Source: UBA1161 sp002311745 (GTDB lineage: Bacteria > Planctomycetota > Phycisphaerae > Tepidisphaerales > Tepidisphaeraceae). Taken from it: a stretch of 64,000 bases of DNA. The notes under the pieces were generated by a model, which was given only the letters and a program-made list of their open reading frames with translations, did not search any database and had not been told where the DNA came from. Location of the stretch: the NCBI GenBank assembly GCA_050018415.1, contig JBEKAB010000001.1, positions 62,001 to 126,000 of the forward strand. Reading direction: 5' to 3'. Each line of letters starts with the position of its first letter. Position 1 is the stretch's first letter. Of the stretch, positions 20,514-30,105 are shown piece by piece. The position numbers and the translations under genes were made by a program.

Positions 20514-21556
20514 ACGCGGACCGAGGTCCCCCGCTCGCCCATCACCAGATAAGTGCAACGCCACTGATCGAGAAACTTCGGCAGGGAATAGCACGCCTTG
20601 GCTTTGGCGCGGGCTGATTCGATCAGGCGATCCCGCAATGAGCGGTTCTGGCGAAGTTCCATAATTCCCTGGGCCAAAGCCTTTGGGGTGGCGGGGGCAA
20701 GCACCAGGGCGGTTTGGCGGTCCTGCAAAAACTCCGCCGCGGCAGGGGTGAAGCCGGCGACGATGGGCAAGCCAGCGGCCATGCAGATGAGCAAGGGAAG
20801 CACTGCGGCGTTCCCTTGAGCCGGCACAACGGCGGCTTCCGCCACGGCGGTCAACTGTTCAAACTCCACGGCTCGCCCCAGCCGCTGCTCGGCCAGCGTG
20901 ACAAGGTCGTGTTGGGCCAGTCGTTTGCCCAATCGGGCCAGCGATTCGGCTTGGCGGCCTCTTCCCCAAACCAGAACGCGCTCGCGCTCTTCCATTACAT
21001 ACAAAATGCTCAGGGCCCATACGCCGGCGCGATGCGAGGCATCGTGCGTCGATTCACCCGGCAACAGCACCACCCGGTCCGATTCGCCAAACCCCAATTC
21101 AGCGCGCAGAAGTGCGTTGCCGCCGCTGGGCACACGCGCAAAATCCACGGGTGGGTGAATGACCTGGCAGCGCTCGGCGGCAACGCCCTGTTCAACCAGT
21201 GCCCGCCGCATCGCTTCGCTGGGGCAGACGACGCGGAGATAACGGCCAGCCGCCGCGGCGCCAAACCACCGACCGAGAAGCAATGGAGAATCGGGCAGCG
21301 GACTGTAGATGATCCGCCGGCAACCGGCCCAAGCCGCCGCGGCAAGCGCAGATGGCCCCCACGCGTGGACGACCTCGGCGCCGCGCCGCAGCAATCGGCG
21401 CAGAGCGATCGCCGCCATCGGTACATTGCGAACGTCGCCGCCGGGCCCCAGGGTCAAAGCCGATCCGTCGGCGCCCAGATCGCGCCGCAGATACTCCAGA
21501 GAACGTTGCGTCTGAAAGTCGCTGTGGACGGGGCTCAGATGGATCACGCGGACCAT
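20510..21556 (-). CDS. GT4-like glycosyltransferase
   Basis: 348 residues. Two-Rossmann GT-B layout: an acceptor half with VVHAWGPSALAAAAWAG and VVCPSEAMRRALVEQGV, and a donor half with VVPAQGNAAVLPLLICMAAGLPIVAGFTPAAAEFL, equivalent to the E-x7-E nucleotide-sugar region although the first Glu is not obvious. Probably uses a nucleotide sugar for cell-surface or lipid glycosylation. Specificity unknown. It ends convergently on comM and lies 13 bases after the dtd start side. Confidence 0.75.
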   Translation of the reverse strand: MVRVIHLSPVHSDFQTQRSLEYLRRDLGADGSALTLGPGGDVRNVPMAAIALRRLLRRGAEVVHAWGPSALAAAAWAGCRRIIYSPLPDSPLLLGRWFGAAAAGRYLRVVCPSEAMRRALVEQGVAAERCQVIHPPVDFARVPSGGNALLRAELGFGESDRVVLLPGESTHDASHRAGVWALSILYVMEERERVLVWGRGRQAESLARLGKRLAQHDLVTLAEQRLGRAVEFEQLTAVAEAAVVPAQGNAAVLPLLICMAAGLPIVAGFTPAAAEFLQDRQTALVLAPATPKALAQGIMELRQNRSLRDRLIESARAKAKACYSLPKFLDQWRCTYLVMGERGTSVRV

Positions 21557-21569
21557 GGCCGGGCGTACG

Positions 21570-22019
21570 TTAACGTAAATCGCGGCTATCGAGAAGAAAC
21601 GTCACCGGGCCGTCGTTGGCCAGGGTAACGATCATGTGCGCGCCAAATTCGCCCGTCTGGACGGCGACGCCCTGGGCGGAAACGGCCGCGACCAGTTCGT
21701 CGAAACGGGTGCGGCCGACGGCGGGATCGGCAGCGGCGTCGAGCGACGGTCGGCGGCCTTTGCGCGCATCAGCCGCGACCGTGAAATTGCTGACCAGCAG
21801 GATCGATCCGCCGATCTGTTTCACGTCCTGATCGAAATTCCGGTCCCCGCCGGGAAAGAGTCGCAGCTCCACCAGCTTGCGCGCCATCCAGGCGACGTCT
21901 TGGGAACCATCGTCGCGATGCACGGCCACCAGGGCCACCACTCCGCGGTCGATATGCCCCATCAGGCGGTCTTGCACCATCACGCTGGCTTGGCTGACGC
22001 GCTGGACGACGCAGATCAT
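21570..22019 (-). CDS. dtd: D-aminoacyl-tRNA deacylase
   Basis: 149 residues. Hydrolyses D-aminoacyl-tRNA (and Gly-tRNA-Ala) to keep D-residues out of translation. Both signature motifs of DTD are present: VSNFTV (SQFT-like, Gln replaced by Asn) and the cross-subunit NDGPVTFLLD with its Gly-cisPro. Length is canonical. Start ATG 22019 overlaps the mtaB stop as ATGA, implying coupled translation. Confidence 0.94.
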   Translation of the reverse strand: MICVVQRVSQASVMVQDRLMGHIDRGVVALVAVHRDDGSQDVAWMARKLVELRLFPGGDRNFDQDVKQIGGSILLVSNFTVAADARKGRRPSLDAAADPAVGRTRFDELVAAVSAQGVAVQTGEFGAHMIVTLANDGPVTFLLDSRDLR

Positions 22020-23500
22020 GCTGAGGCCAGCTCCAATCCCCGGGATGGCTCGATCGTGCCCAGCGTTTGGTTTTGCGTCACCTCGTCGACGCGCACAGCC
22101 ACCAGATCGCCGGGCGATGCCCCGGTGTTGGGGAATTGAACGTCGAAATACCGCGCGGACCGCCCGTGGCGGATCATGGGGACGCGGCCGGAAGCGTCGG
22201 CCTCATCCCGTTCCACCAACACCGCAACGCTCTGCCCGATAAACTGGGCGCGGTATTCGAAGCTGAACCGCTGGGCCAGCCGATTCAGCAGTTCAAGGCG
22301 TCGGTTGGCGATCGGAGCAGGCACGAAATCGCGCTGCCACCGGGCCGCGGCAGTCCCCGGACGCGCAGAATACGCAAATGCGTGCATATGGATGAATCGC
22401 GCGCGCTGGACCACGTCGAGCGTCTGTGCGAATTCCGCGTCGCTCTCGCCGGGAAAGCCGACGATGATGTCCGTCGTGATGGCCGGCCGGTCGAAGCCCT
22501 CGTACGCCGCATCCAACAGGCGCAGGTAATCGTCACGAAGATACTGTCGGTTCATGCGTTTGAGCAGGCGGTTGGATCCGGATTGCAGCGGCAGATGAAA
22601 ATGCGGAACGACCTGCCCGTGGCTTTGCAGGGTCCGGAGCAAGTCGTCGCTCAGATCGCCGGGCTCGAGGCTGGAGAGGCGCAGCCGCCGCAGCCCACGC
22701 ACGCGCGTGCAAAGATCCTCGATCAGTTGCGCCAGCGGCTGTCGCCGGCCCGGCTCCTGGCGTCGCCGCAGGGCGGTGGCATGCCCATACGCGCCCAGGA
22801 AAATCCCGGTCAGAACGATTTCGACATGCCCGGCATCCACCAGCCGCTGGGCTTCTTGCAGCACATCCGCCGGCGGCTTGCTCCACGGCGACGGGCGAAG
22901 CGTTGGGATGATGCAGTACGTGCAACGCGCGTCGCAGCCGTCTTGGATCTTCAAAAATGCACGCTGCTGGTGCGATTGACGCTGATGCAAAAGGGGCAAT
23001 GACCGCGTGCCAACGGGCGGCGACGCAAGAACCTTATCGGGGTTTGTTCGTCTTATTAATGAGGGACTTTGCAGTGGCGTGGCATGAGGCGCCAGTGGCG
23101 CCGAGGGCGGTAGGTCTTGTCGCTTCCAATCGGCCAGAAGCTGCTGGAGGCGTGCGGCAACGTCGTCGTGGTGCGTGATCACGGCCGTTACGCCAGGCAG
23201 CAGGGCCGCCTCAGGCCGATTGCTGGTGGCCCAGCACCCGACGACGACCACTCGGGCACGGCCGCTGGGCGGCGCCGGCACCGATTGAAGCACCGGCAGG
23301 CGTACGGCGCGGCGGATGGATTGCCGGCTTTTGCTGGCCGCTTCCGTGGTGATGCTGCACGTGTTGACGATCCGCAGGTCCGCGCACGCCGCGTCCGTTT
23401 CGGTCAATCCGGCAGCGCGCAAAACGGCGGCGATTTGCTCGCTTTCGTAATGATTGACCTTGCAGCCCAGCGTTTGCAGCCAGAAAGTTCGCACCGGCAA
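22016..23500 (-). CDS. mtaB: tRNA (N6-threonylcarbamoyladenosine(37)-C2)-methylthiotransferase
   Basis: 494 residues. Methylthiotransferase layout: N-terminal UPF0004 domain with TLGCKVNHYESE and IVNTCSITTEA and a third Cys in VVVGCWA (auxiliary Fe-S ligands), radical-SAM core with CDARCTYC (~190), and a C-terminal TRAM-like region (~430-490). TLGCKVN and NTCSIT favour MtaB (ms2t6A) over MiaB or RimO. A Pro-rich insertion (~130-175) sits before the radical-SAM core. Forms a two-gene unit with dtd. Confidence 0.92.
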   Translation of the reverse strand: MPVRTFWLQTLGCKVNHYESEQIAAVLRAAGLTETDAACADLRIVNTCSITTEAASKSRQSIRRAVRLPVLQSVPAPPSGRARVVVVGCWATSNRPEAALLPGVTAVITHHDDVAARLQQLLADWKRQDLPPSAPLAPHATPLQSPSLIRRTNPDKVLASPPVGTRSLPLLHQRQSHQQRAFLKIQDGCDARCTYCIIPTLRPSPWSKPPADVLQEAQRLVDAGHVEIVLTGIFLGAYGHATALRRRQEPGRRQPLAQLIEDLCTRVRGLRRLRLSSLEPGDLSDDLLRTLQSHGQVVPHFHLPLQSGSNRLLKRMNRQYLRDDYLRLLDAAYEGFDRPAITTDIIVGFPGESDAEFAQTLDVVQRARFIHMHAFAYSARPGTAAARWQRDFVPAPIANRRLELLNRLAQRFSFEYRAQFIGQSVAVLVERDEADASGRVPMIRHGRSARYFDVQFPNTGASPGDLVAVRVDEVTQNQTLGTIEPSRGLELASA

Positions 23501-23682
23501 AAGTATAGCATTGGAGGCAAGTTACGGGGAGGTTGGGCCGCAGCGCAATAGGCGGAAACTATTGAAGTTGTCGCGCAAAAACGGTAAACCATAGCTCAGC
23601 GCGGCGGGTATTGCTCGGCCTACCCGAACCCCGCACCCGCCGCCCTTCCGCAGCGACTTGACGTCGTGTACAGGAGATTTAG

Positions 23683-25701
23683 ATGGCCACCGCCCGTTTC
23701 GCCTGGGGGATCGATGTCGGCAATCGCGCCCTGAAGGCGATCAAGCTCGTCCGCGGCGACTCCGGACTGCGCATCGATGATTTCGAGGTCATCGAGCACG
23801 AAAACGTCCTGTCCAACGCCGGTGACAACAAGGAAGCCCTGATCCAGGCGGCGCTGGCCAATTTCGTGCAGCGGCATCCGTCCAAGGGGGGCGTGGCGGC
23901 CATCAGCGTCAGCGGCGTCTCCAGCTTTGCCCGCTTCATCAAGCTGCCCCCCGTCGAACCCAAGAAAATCCCGGACATCGTCCGCTTCGAGGCCATTCAG
24001 CAAATTCCTTTCCCCTTGGACGACGTGGAATGGAGCTACCAGCTCTTCCAATCACCCGATTCTCCCGAGGTGGAGGTGGGCATCTTCGCGATGCGGCACG
24101 AACTGGTCAACCAGCACATCAAGCACTTCACGGACGTGAACCTGAACGTCCAGGTCGTGCAGATGAATCCGCTGGCCGTCTACAACGCGATGTATTACGA
24201 CGGCCGCATCAAGGGAACGACGATGATCATCGATCTGGGCGCGGAGAACTCCGACCTGATCATCGCCGAGGGGGAAAGCATCTGGCTGCGTTCGATCCCG
24301 ATCGGCGGCAATAATTTCACCGACGTACTGGTCAAGAGCTTCAAGCTCCCGTTCGGAAAAGCGGAGGAGCTGAAGCGCAACGCCAACACCAGCAAATACG
24401 CCCGGCAGATTTTCCAGGCGATGCGTCCGGTCTTTGCCGACCTGGTGGCCGAAATCCAACGCAGCATCGGGTTCTATTCATCCGTTCACCGCGATTCGCG
24501 CATCGCCAAGGTGCTGGCTCTGGGCGGCACGTTTCGCCTGGCCGGCCTGCAGAAATACCTGCAACAGAACCTGCAGCTTGAGGTGGAGAAGCTGCATGAG
24601 ATCACGGCCGGCGCCCCAACCGATGTGAAACTGGCCAGCAATTTCAATCAGAACCTGCCGTCGCTCATCAGCGCCTATGGCCTGGCGATCCAGGCGATGG
24701 GAGAGGGGAAGATCACCAGCAATTTGCTGCCGCGGCGGATTCGGCGCGAGCAGTTGTGGCGCGACAAGACCAAGTGGTTTTCCGCCGCCGCCGCCGCTTT
24801 TGTCCTGGGCACCGGCCTGGCCGCCGGGGGTTATTATTTGCAGAGCGTCGAGTACCAGCAGGCGCAAGACGTCCGCCAGAACTGCGACACCCTCAATGCC
24901 AAGGGCAAGGAATTGGATGCAAGCTGGCGGTCGCAGGTTGAAGGCGCCGGTTCGGCGGATCGGCAGAAGATCACCAACGTGCGGGCGATGCTGAGCGGCC
25001 ACCAGCTTTGGCCCGGGATTCTGTGCGATATCCTCTCCGCCCTGCCCAAGCCGCCCGAGGACATGAGAAAATTGCTCGCGGTCCCCCGGCAGGAACGCAA
25101 CGTCATCCTGATCGATCGATGCGTATCCCAGTACAGCGACGATCTGCTGCGTTCGATCGCATCCGGTCAATTGGGCCCGGACATCGCCGCTCCCCTGCCC
25201 AACGATCCCGCCCTGCCGGCCGGCTGCCGCGGGTTCATCGTCACCATCAACCTCACCACGCCTCACAAGGACGGCTTTTTGTTCGTTCTCCTGGGACCTA
25301 CATCCTACATCAGCAATCTGCAGAAGATGAACCACGCGTGGATGGACCAGTACAACAGTCAGAATCCAGCCACCCGCAAGAACTACTATATCGCCAAGGC
25401 CTTTACTCCGACCGGCCAAAAGCAGCTCATCAATGATCCCGAACGCCTGCAGGCGATGGATACCTCGTATGCCGCGCTGATGGGACTCGCCAACGTTCAA
25501 CAGGCTTCTACTGGCGGCGGCGAGGGCGAGGAGGGTGGAGGAGAAACCCCCTCCTTCAATCCCGCGCCGGGAGCGGCCGCGGAAGCGATCCGGTATCAGG
25601 ATCGGCTCACCGGTGAAGACCGCCGGTCGGATTGGGAAATGAAAGTCGTTTTGATCGTTGTCATCGATCCCGGCAGCAAGCCCAGCGCGCCGGGTCAGTA
25701 A
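23683..25701 (+). CDS. pilM: Type IV pilus PilM fused to a PilN-like membrane domain
   Basis: 672 residues against ~350 for ordinary PilM. Residues 1-~345 are the actin-like PilM (FAWGIDVGNRALKAIKLV; IIDLGAENSDLIIAEG; GGTFRLAGLQKYLQQNL). Then LLPRRIRRE, the usual opening of PilN, leads into a TM (~363-385) and a periplasmic coiled and alpha/beta region ending in a glycine-rich stretch. The fusion would anchor the cytoplasmic ATP-binding PilM directly in the inner-membrane alignment subcomplex. First gene of a three-gene plus-strand operon. Confidence 0.88.
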   Translation: MATARFAWGIDVGNRALKAIKLVRGDSGLRIDDFEVIEHENVLSNAGDNKEALIQAALANFVQRHPSKGGVAAISVSGVSSFARFIKLPPVEPKKIPDIVRFEAIQQIPFPLDDVEWSYQLFQSPDSPEVEVGIFAMRHELVNQHIKHFTDVNLNVQVVQMNPLAVYNAMYYDGRIKGTTMIIDLGAENSDLIIAEGESIWLRSIPIGGNNFTDVLVKSFKLPFGKAEELKRNANTSKYARQIFQAMRPVFADLVAEIQRSIGFYSSVHRDSRIAKVLALGGTFRLAGLQKYLQQNLQLEVEKLHEITAGAPTDVKLASNFNQNLPSLISAYGLAIQAMGEGKITSNLLPRRIRREQLWRDKTKWFSAAAAAFVLGTGLAAGGYYLQSVEYQQAQDVRQNCDTLNAKGKELDASWRSQVEGAGSADRQKITNVRAMLSGHQLWPGILCDILSALPKPPEDMRKLLAVPRQERNVILIDRCVSQYSDDLLRSIASGQLGPDIAAPLPNDPALPAGCRGFIVTINLTTPHKDGFLFVLLGPTSYISNLQKMNHAWMDQYNSQNPATRKNYYIAKAFTPTGQKQLINDPERLQAMDTSYAALMGLANVQQASTGGGEGEEGGGETPSFNPAPGAAAEAIRYQDRLTGEDRRSDWEMKVVLIVVIDPGSKPSAPGQ

Positions 25702-25715
25702 CAGAGCACCGGATT

Positions 25716-27023
25716 ATGGAAGTCCTCAAGAAAAACCTGATCAGCATCGTCGTGGGCGTGGTGGCGATCCTGGCCGTGGCCGCCATCTTCTGGCCCATCA
25801 GCGGCATGTACACCGATTTACAGAAAAGACTGACCCAGCGTCTGGCGGTGCAATCCAGCATGGACCGATTGCTCTCGGCGCAGCGCCACCTGCCGCTGGT
25901 CTCCCCGGACCAGACCGATGCGGGTGTATTGACCGTGTTTCCGGCCCAGGGGGTGATCGATGCTGGCAAAGCGGCTACCGACAAGGTGGCCGCCCAGGCT
26001 GAAGCCATGATGCAAAAGGCCGTTGAGGTCAACCGGCACATCCTGCTTTTCCCCAATGCCTTGCCCAAGCCGGACGACGCCACCAAATATAGCTTCGCAC
26101 AAAAGTACATCGAGGAAACCACCAATTACGCGCGCTGGCAGCGGATATTGAATTCCGGCGTCGCTCCGACGCAGGACCAGGTCGCCAAGGCGATTCAGGA
26201 CCTGAAGGATCGGATCTATAAAAAATGGGGTTTGCAGCCCAATGGCGGCGGCGACCCCGGAGCGGTGCGGCAGGCCGCGGACGACTTCAACGCCGAGGCG
26301 GTAAAGATCAAGCCCGCGATGCAGATGGAGGCGGCCCGGAAGTATTCGATCTATATGCTGTTACCAACGCAAGGCCAGATCGGCGCGATGCCGTATGATG
26401 CAACCGTCAGCGTCGCCGCCGGTCATGCCCCGCCCGGTCCCGAGCAAATCTGGGCCGACCAACTCGGAGTCTGGATTCTGGACGACATTACCCAGGCGAT
26501 TGCCCGCACGAACAAGACGTGGTCTGATTCGGATGCGCCTGACGGCCCGCCCGTCTGCGACATCCTTCACGCGCCGATCAAACAGCTTGAGCGTGTCGAC
26601 AATCTCGTGGCGGTGTATTCTCCGTCGGCCGCCGACGCGCAGGCGGGTATCGGTGGCCCAACCCCCAAAGTGCCCTCGGTTTCACCGACCGGACGCGTCT
26701 GCAATGCCCTCTATGACGTGGAGCGCTTCAGGGTCGCCCTGGTCGTCGATGCCGCAAAAATCCCGATCATCCTGCGCGAGTTGCAGTCGCAGCAGTTCCT
26801 GAGCGTTTTGAACGTGCAGATCAACGAGGTGGTGGACCCGGCCATCGCCGCCTCCAACGGCTATAGGTATGGAGACAAGCCCGTGGTCCGTATGGAATTG
26901 GATTGCGAAGACCTGTTGATGCGCAACTGGACAGGTGATTTGATGCCGGATTCGATCAAGAGCGGCACCGTCAAAGGCGCCACCCCTGGCGCAGGCGCGC
27001 CCTCCGGAGAAGAAAACAACTAA
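25716..27023 (+). CDS. PilO-like type IV pilus inner-membrane protein
   Basis: 435 residues. N-terminal TM at ~7-28 (ISIVVGVVAILAVAAIFWPI), a coiled coil after it, and a long periplasmic part; this topology and its place directly after PilM-N (14 bases) indicate PilO. The C-terminal ~100 residues (FRVALVVDAAKIPIILRELQ ... FLSVLNVQINEV) resemble the PilO ferredoxin-like domain. The frame extends upstream to 25632 inside pilM; ATG 25716 gives the membrane protein start. Longer than typical PilO (~210). Confidence 0.7.
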   Translation: MEVLKKNLISIVVGVVAILAVAAIFWPISGMYTDLQKRLTQRLAVQSSMDRLLSAQRHLPLVSPDQTDAGVLTVFPAQGVIDAGKAATDKVAAQAEAMMQKAVEVNRHILLFPNALPKPDDATKYSFAQKYIEETTNYARWQRILNSGVAPTQDQVAKAIQDLKDRIYKKWGLQPNGGGDPGAVRQAADDFNAEAVKIKPAMQMEAARKYSIYMLLPTQGQIGAMPYDATVSVAAGHAPPGPEQIWADQLGVWILDDITQAIARTNKTWSDSDAPDGPPVCDILHAPIKQLERVDNLVAVYSPSAADAQAGIGGPTPKVPSVSPTGRVCNALYDVERFRVALVVDAAKIPIILRELQSQQFLSVLNVQINEVVDPAIAASNGYRYGDKPVVRMELDCEDLLMRNWTGDLMPDSIKSGTVKGATPGAGAPSGEENN

Positions 27024-27058
27024 ACCCCGGCGACACCCGCTTGTCGCCCAGGTGAACT

Positions 27059-28801
27059 ATGCAAAAGATCCTTCAGTTCCTAGAGAAAAATGTGGAATGG
27101 CTCGCTCTGGGCCTGGGCGTGCTTTTCCTGGGCTGGGCGGCATGGACGTACCTGATCATCCCGCCCGTCTCCAACGTCGTCGGCGGCATTGTCATGACGC
27201 CCGGCAATGTCGACGATGAAATCTGGAACACCTCCGGAGAAAGGCTCGACACCGCGATCAAAGGTGCCACGCCGCCGAGTTTCAAGGTGGACGATTTCCC
27301 CAAAACCGTTGCGCAGGGTCTGGCCCTGCCCCCCGGTCAGCCCCTGCCGCCGCTGGTCTGGGATTTCCAACCGGCGCAGCCGGGCGCAACGCCTGGAGCC
27401 AACAACGTGGCCTCCGGCCCCATGATTACGCAGCTCCCAGTGTTGCCGCCGGCTAAGCCGCTCATGGTCGTCCACGGCCAAACCACGATCGTGCCGATGC
27501 CCGCCCCTTTGGCCACGAATGCGCCCACCCCGGCCGCCGTAGCCGCTCCGTCGGCCCACAAGGATATCCACTGGACCACCATCGCCTTTACCATCCCCAT
27601 CGCGCCCCTGAGCGACCAGTGGACCAAGGCCTTCGGACCCAATAAGCCGGGCGAACCCTGGAAACTACCCGACACGCAGCACAATACCGAAATCATCGCC
27701 GTCACCGCCTATCGCAGCGAAAAACTCCCCGGCGGCGGCTGGAGCGAAGAGAAGGAAGTCCCGCGTCTGCTGAACAACGTCCTGCAACCATTCCCAGTCA
27801 GACGGAGAATCGACCAGATTAATTTTCAAAGTTGGGCCGCAAACCACTCTACCGACATCGCCACCCCGCTGTTCCCAACGCGTGCCCCGGAACCCGCCGG
27901 CACCGTGTGGAAGGACCCGCTGATGATTCTGCAAGGGCTGATGAGCGCCGTCGGCACGCCGGCCAATCCTGCGCCGGCCAATCCCGCGCCGGCTGCGCCG
28001 CGCCGCGTCGTTTCATCGGGCATCGAAGGGGGTGCCGGTGAAGAGGACACGTCCACCACGCCCACCACGCCCACCCCAGGCATGCCGGCCAGCTCAGTGG
28101 CCGTGACGCTGATGAACGAACCCAAAGTCGACCCCGTGCGTCCGCTACCCACGGCTCTTCCGGCCGCGCCACAGGCCAACCTCAACCCCGCAGCGACAAC
28201 CACCGATCTGCTGGTCTATTTGCATGACGATCAAGTCACACCGGGCAAAACCTACCGCTATTGCATCGCCTATATGCTTCTCAATCCGCTGTTCGGAAAA
28301 CCGGCTGATCGTGCCGCCAACAAGGCTTGGGTCGATCAACTCGATCTCCTCTCAGAGAAAAGCGACTACAGCCCCGAGGTCACCATCGAGCCGCAAACCT
28401 TCTTCTATTGCGCGGCGGCAAACCAGCCAAAACCCGGATTCCCATTCCCGTTCGACGTCTTTACCTGGGCATCCGGCTTGTGGCAGAAGCACACGTTCAC
28501 GGTCAACCCCGGCGACGCCATCGGCACGGTCGCCGACGGCGTCGATTACTCCACAGGATGCACCTATGTCGATGGACGCGTACATAGCCGGCAATTCCAC
28601 GTGACCATCGTCGACGATAGCGGCCAGACCTCCATCCGCCGCGCTGATCTCGATTCCAACAGTTCCGACCACAAGCTCAAGCAACAGTGGGTCGATCAAG
28701 GCAGTCCACCGGGCAACGCCGGCGCCGCCACTCGGCCGGCCGCGAAGCTGATCAACGAGGGTGGCGATGAGGAACCACCCACATCGCCGCCGCGACGTTG
28801 A
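27059..28801 (+). CDS. Unassigned membrane-anchored protein of the pilus operon
   Basis: 580 residues. Seen: short cytoplasmic N-terminus, one TM at ~14-35 (WLALGLGVLFLGWAAWTYLI), then a periplasmic region rich in Pro and Ala with several low-complexity linkers (NPAPANPAPAAP; TTPTTPTPGMP) and a C-terminal ~200-residue folded part (TDLLVYLHDDQVTPGKTYRYCIAY). It takes the place of pilP in the operon, but no PilP motif is recognisable. The prophage begins 31 bases after its stop, so a pilQ that might normally follow is not adjacent. Confidence 0.7.
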   Translation: MQKILQFLEKNVEWLALGLGVLFLGWAAWTYLIIPPVSNVVGGIVMTPGNVDDEIWNTSGERLDTAIKGATPPSFKVDDFPKTVAQGLALPPGQPLPPLVWDFQPAQPGATPGANNVASGPMITQLPVLPPAKPLMVVHGQTTIVPMPAPLATNAPTPAAVAAPSAHKDIHWTTIAFTIPIAPLSDQWTKAFGPNKPGEPWKLPDTQHNTEIIAVTAYRSEKLPGGGWSEEKEVPRLLNNVLQPFPVRRRIDQINFQSWAANHSTDIATPLFPTRAPEPAGTVWKDPLMILQGLMSAVGTPANPAPANPAPAAPRRVVSSGIEGGAGEEDTSTTPTTPTPGMPASSVAVTLMNEPKVDPVRPLPTALPAAPQANLNPAATTTDLLVYLHDDQVTPGKTYRYCIAYMLLNPLFGKPADRAANKAWVDQLDLLSEKSDYSPEVTIEPQTFFYCAAANQPKPGFPFPFDVFTWASGLWQKHTFTVNPGDAIGTVADGVDYSTGCTYVDGRVHSRQFHVTIVDDSGQTSIRRADLDSNSSDHKLKQQWVDQGSPPGNAGAATRPAAKLINEGGDEEPPTSPPRR

Positions 28802-28832
28802 TCGCCCCCAGCTCGCCCAACGGCGATGACTC

Positions 28833-29135
28833 TTACAGCTCATCCAGGTTCAGCGTGCTGTTTCTGGCGGCAACCGAAATCTGCGAAGCGTTGTACGTGC
28901 GCTGCCGCGAAATGGCGCTTTGGCGCGGCAGTTCGCCCAATCGCCGCCGAGCGTTGCGAATCCGGTACAGCACCGCTCGCCGGCTGATCTTCAGCCACGC
29001 CGCAATCTGTCCAAACGTCGCGCCGTGTTCATAACGCAGGCGCATCACTTCTCTCTGCTTGGCCGTTAATTTCGGCGGCGCGATGACTCGCCGCGGCGAG
29101 CCGCCTTCGGCGGATGGTGCGTTTGCCGCGATCAT
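28833..29135 (-). CDS. Small sigma-70 region 4-like HTH protein (phage regulator candidate)
   Basis: 100 residues. Residues ~22-70 (LTAKQREVMRLRYEHGATFGQIAAWLKISRRAVLYRI) form a sigma region 4/LuxR-like helix-turn-helix; the C-terminal third shows no domain. Known phages often encode such a protein as a late-gene activator. It is the last gene of the leftward operon that starts at the repressor switch, which fits that role. It begins 2 bases after the upstream stop. Confidence 0.7.
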   Translation of the reverse strand: MIAANAPSAEGGSPRRVIAPPKLTAKQREVMRLRYEHGATFGQIAAWLKISRRAVLYRIRNARRRLGELPRQSAISRQRTYNASQISVAARNSTLNLDEL

Positions 29136-29137
29136 CT

Positions 29138-29614
29138 TTAGCCCCCGCGAATTCGCCGCAATCCTCTTGCGGCCCGGTCATCCCGCCCACGGGCGATGAA
29201 CACGCTGCCCAGTCGCTCCCGGTCGTTGCGCAACCGCGCCAGGTCCTCGGCCAACTCCGGGTCCTCCTCGGCCTCCACCTGACAGTCCACGGAGATGTCC
29301 GACTGACGCGCCTGCCGCGGATACCGCCGCTGCGGAAATTCGCAGCGGCACACGGCGCACGAGCAGCGGAAATCCGGCGCGTACTGCGCTCCGCGATACA
29401 AACAGTCCTCAGCCCAAACGGAGGAACAGACCAGGCGATCCAGCTTTTGCCGCACCTGCTCGATCTGGCGTCGCAGTTCCTGCTCGGTGGCTCGCCGATC
29501 GCGATCCACCGCGTGCGGCGAGTGCATCCGCTGCCGCTGCGCCATCCGCATCTGCCGGTCGACCGAGCGGATTTCCACCATGATGTTCGCGTTGTTCACC
29601 TTGACCGGTGACAT
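29138..29614 (-). CDS. Hypothetical phage protein, coiled coil with a Cys cluster
   Basis: 158 residues from ATG 29614; the frame is open further upstream but that part overlaps the neighbouring gene. Residues ~10-60 are a charged helix (RDRRATEQELRRQIEQVRQKL). A cysteine cluster follows (C-x6-C, then CSCAVC-x-C), suggesting metal binding, and the C-terminus is acidic then Arg-rich. No family recognised. Confidence 0.55.
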   Translation of the reverse strand: MSPVKVNNANIMVEIRSVDRQMRMAQRQRMHSPHAVDRDRRATEQELRRQIEQVRQKLDRLVCSSVWAEDCLYRGAQYAPDFRCSCAVCRCEFPQRRYPRQARQSDISVDCQVEAEEDPELAEDLARLRNDRERLGSVFIARGRDDRAARGLRRIRGG

Positions 29615-29631
29615 GGCCGCCTTCCCCCGAC

Positions 29632-30048
29632 TTAGGTGCGGGTGGAAACTGACAGTTCCCCGCGCCGATACAGATCGTTCAAAGCGCCATCGCGATGGGC
29701 CAGCCAAAGCCGCCAAATCGCCGCCGCCAGCACCTGGGTCGGCGACCGCGCCGGGCGCCACCCCGCATGGGCCGTGCGCGAACCTGCACTGCCGGGCAAA
29801 CCCGCGGCGTCCTGCGCCTCCAGAAGCGCATCCCGCAAATCGTCGCCGTGGCGTTGCGCGAAACCCTGGGCGATCGCCTCGCGTTGCCCCGGCAGGCAGA
29901 TCCGCCACAGCTCGGCCTCGCTCGCCCCGGCGAGCTCATCGGCTGGTCCGTCGCAATCCGCCTGTGTAACCCCCGCCGGCAAGCCCGGCTGACGCGTGGG
30001 AGTGGCCTCACGAAATTGTCGCTGGTCCGCAACGTTGAACATGCCCAT
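29632..30048 (-). CDS. Hypothetical phage protein, first gene of the leftward operon
   Basis: 138 residues from ATG 30048 (MGMFNVADQRQ); an ATG at 30120 in the same frame is less likely because it lies on the -10 of the leftward promoter. Ala/Arg-rich helical sequence (AELWRICLPGQREAIAQGFA; TQVLAAAIWRLWLAH). No family recognised. Being the first gene under the switch promoter, it may be an early regulator or replication protein. Confidence 0.5.
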   Translation of the reverse strand: MGMFNVADQRQFREATPTRQPGLPAGVTQADCDGPADELAGASEAELWRICLPGQREAIAQGFAQRHGDDLRDALLEAQDAAGLPGSAGSRTAHAGWRPARSPTQVLAAAIWRLWLAHRDGALNDLYRRGELSVSTRT

Positions 30049-30105
30049 CCCTCCACCGGCTTGCGTTGCCGCCGGCTGTGCCCCCAAATTGCCCGTCAAT
30101 CCCGC

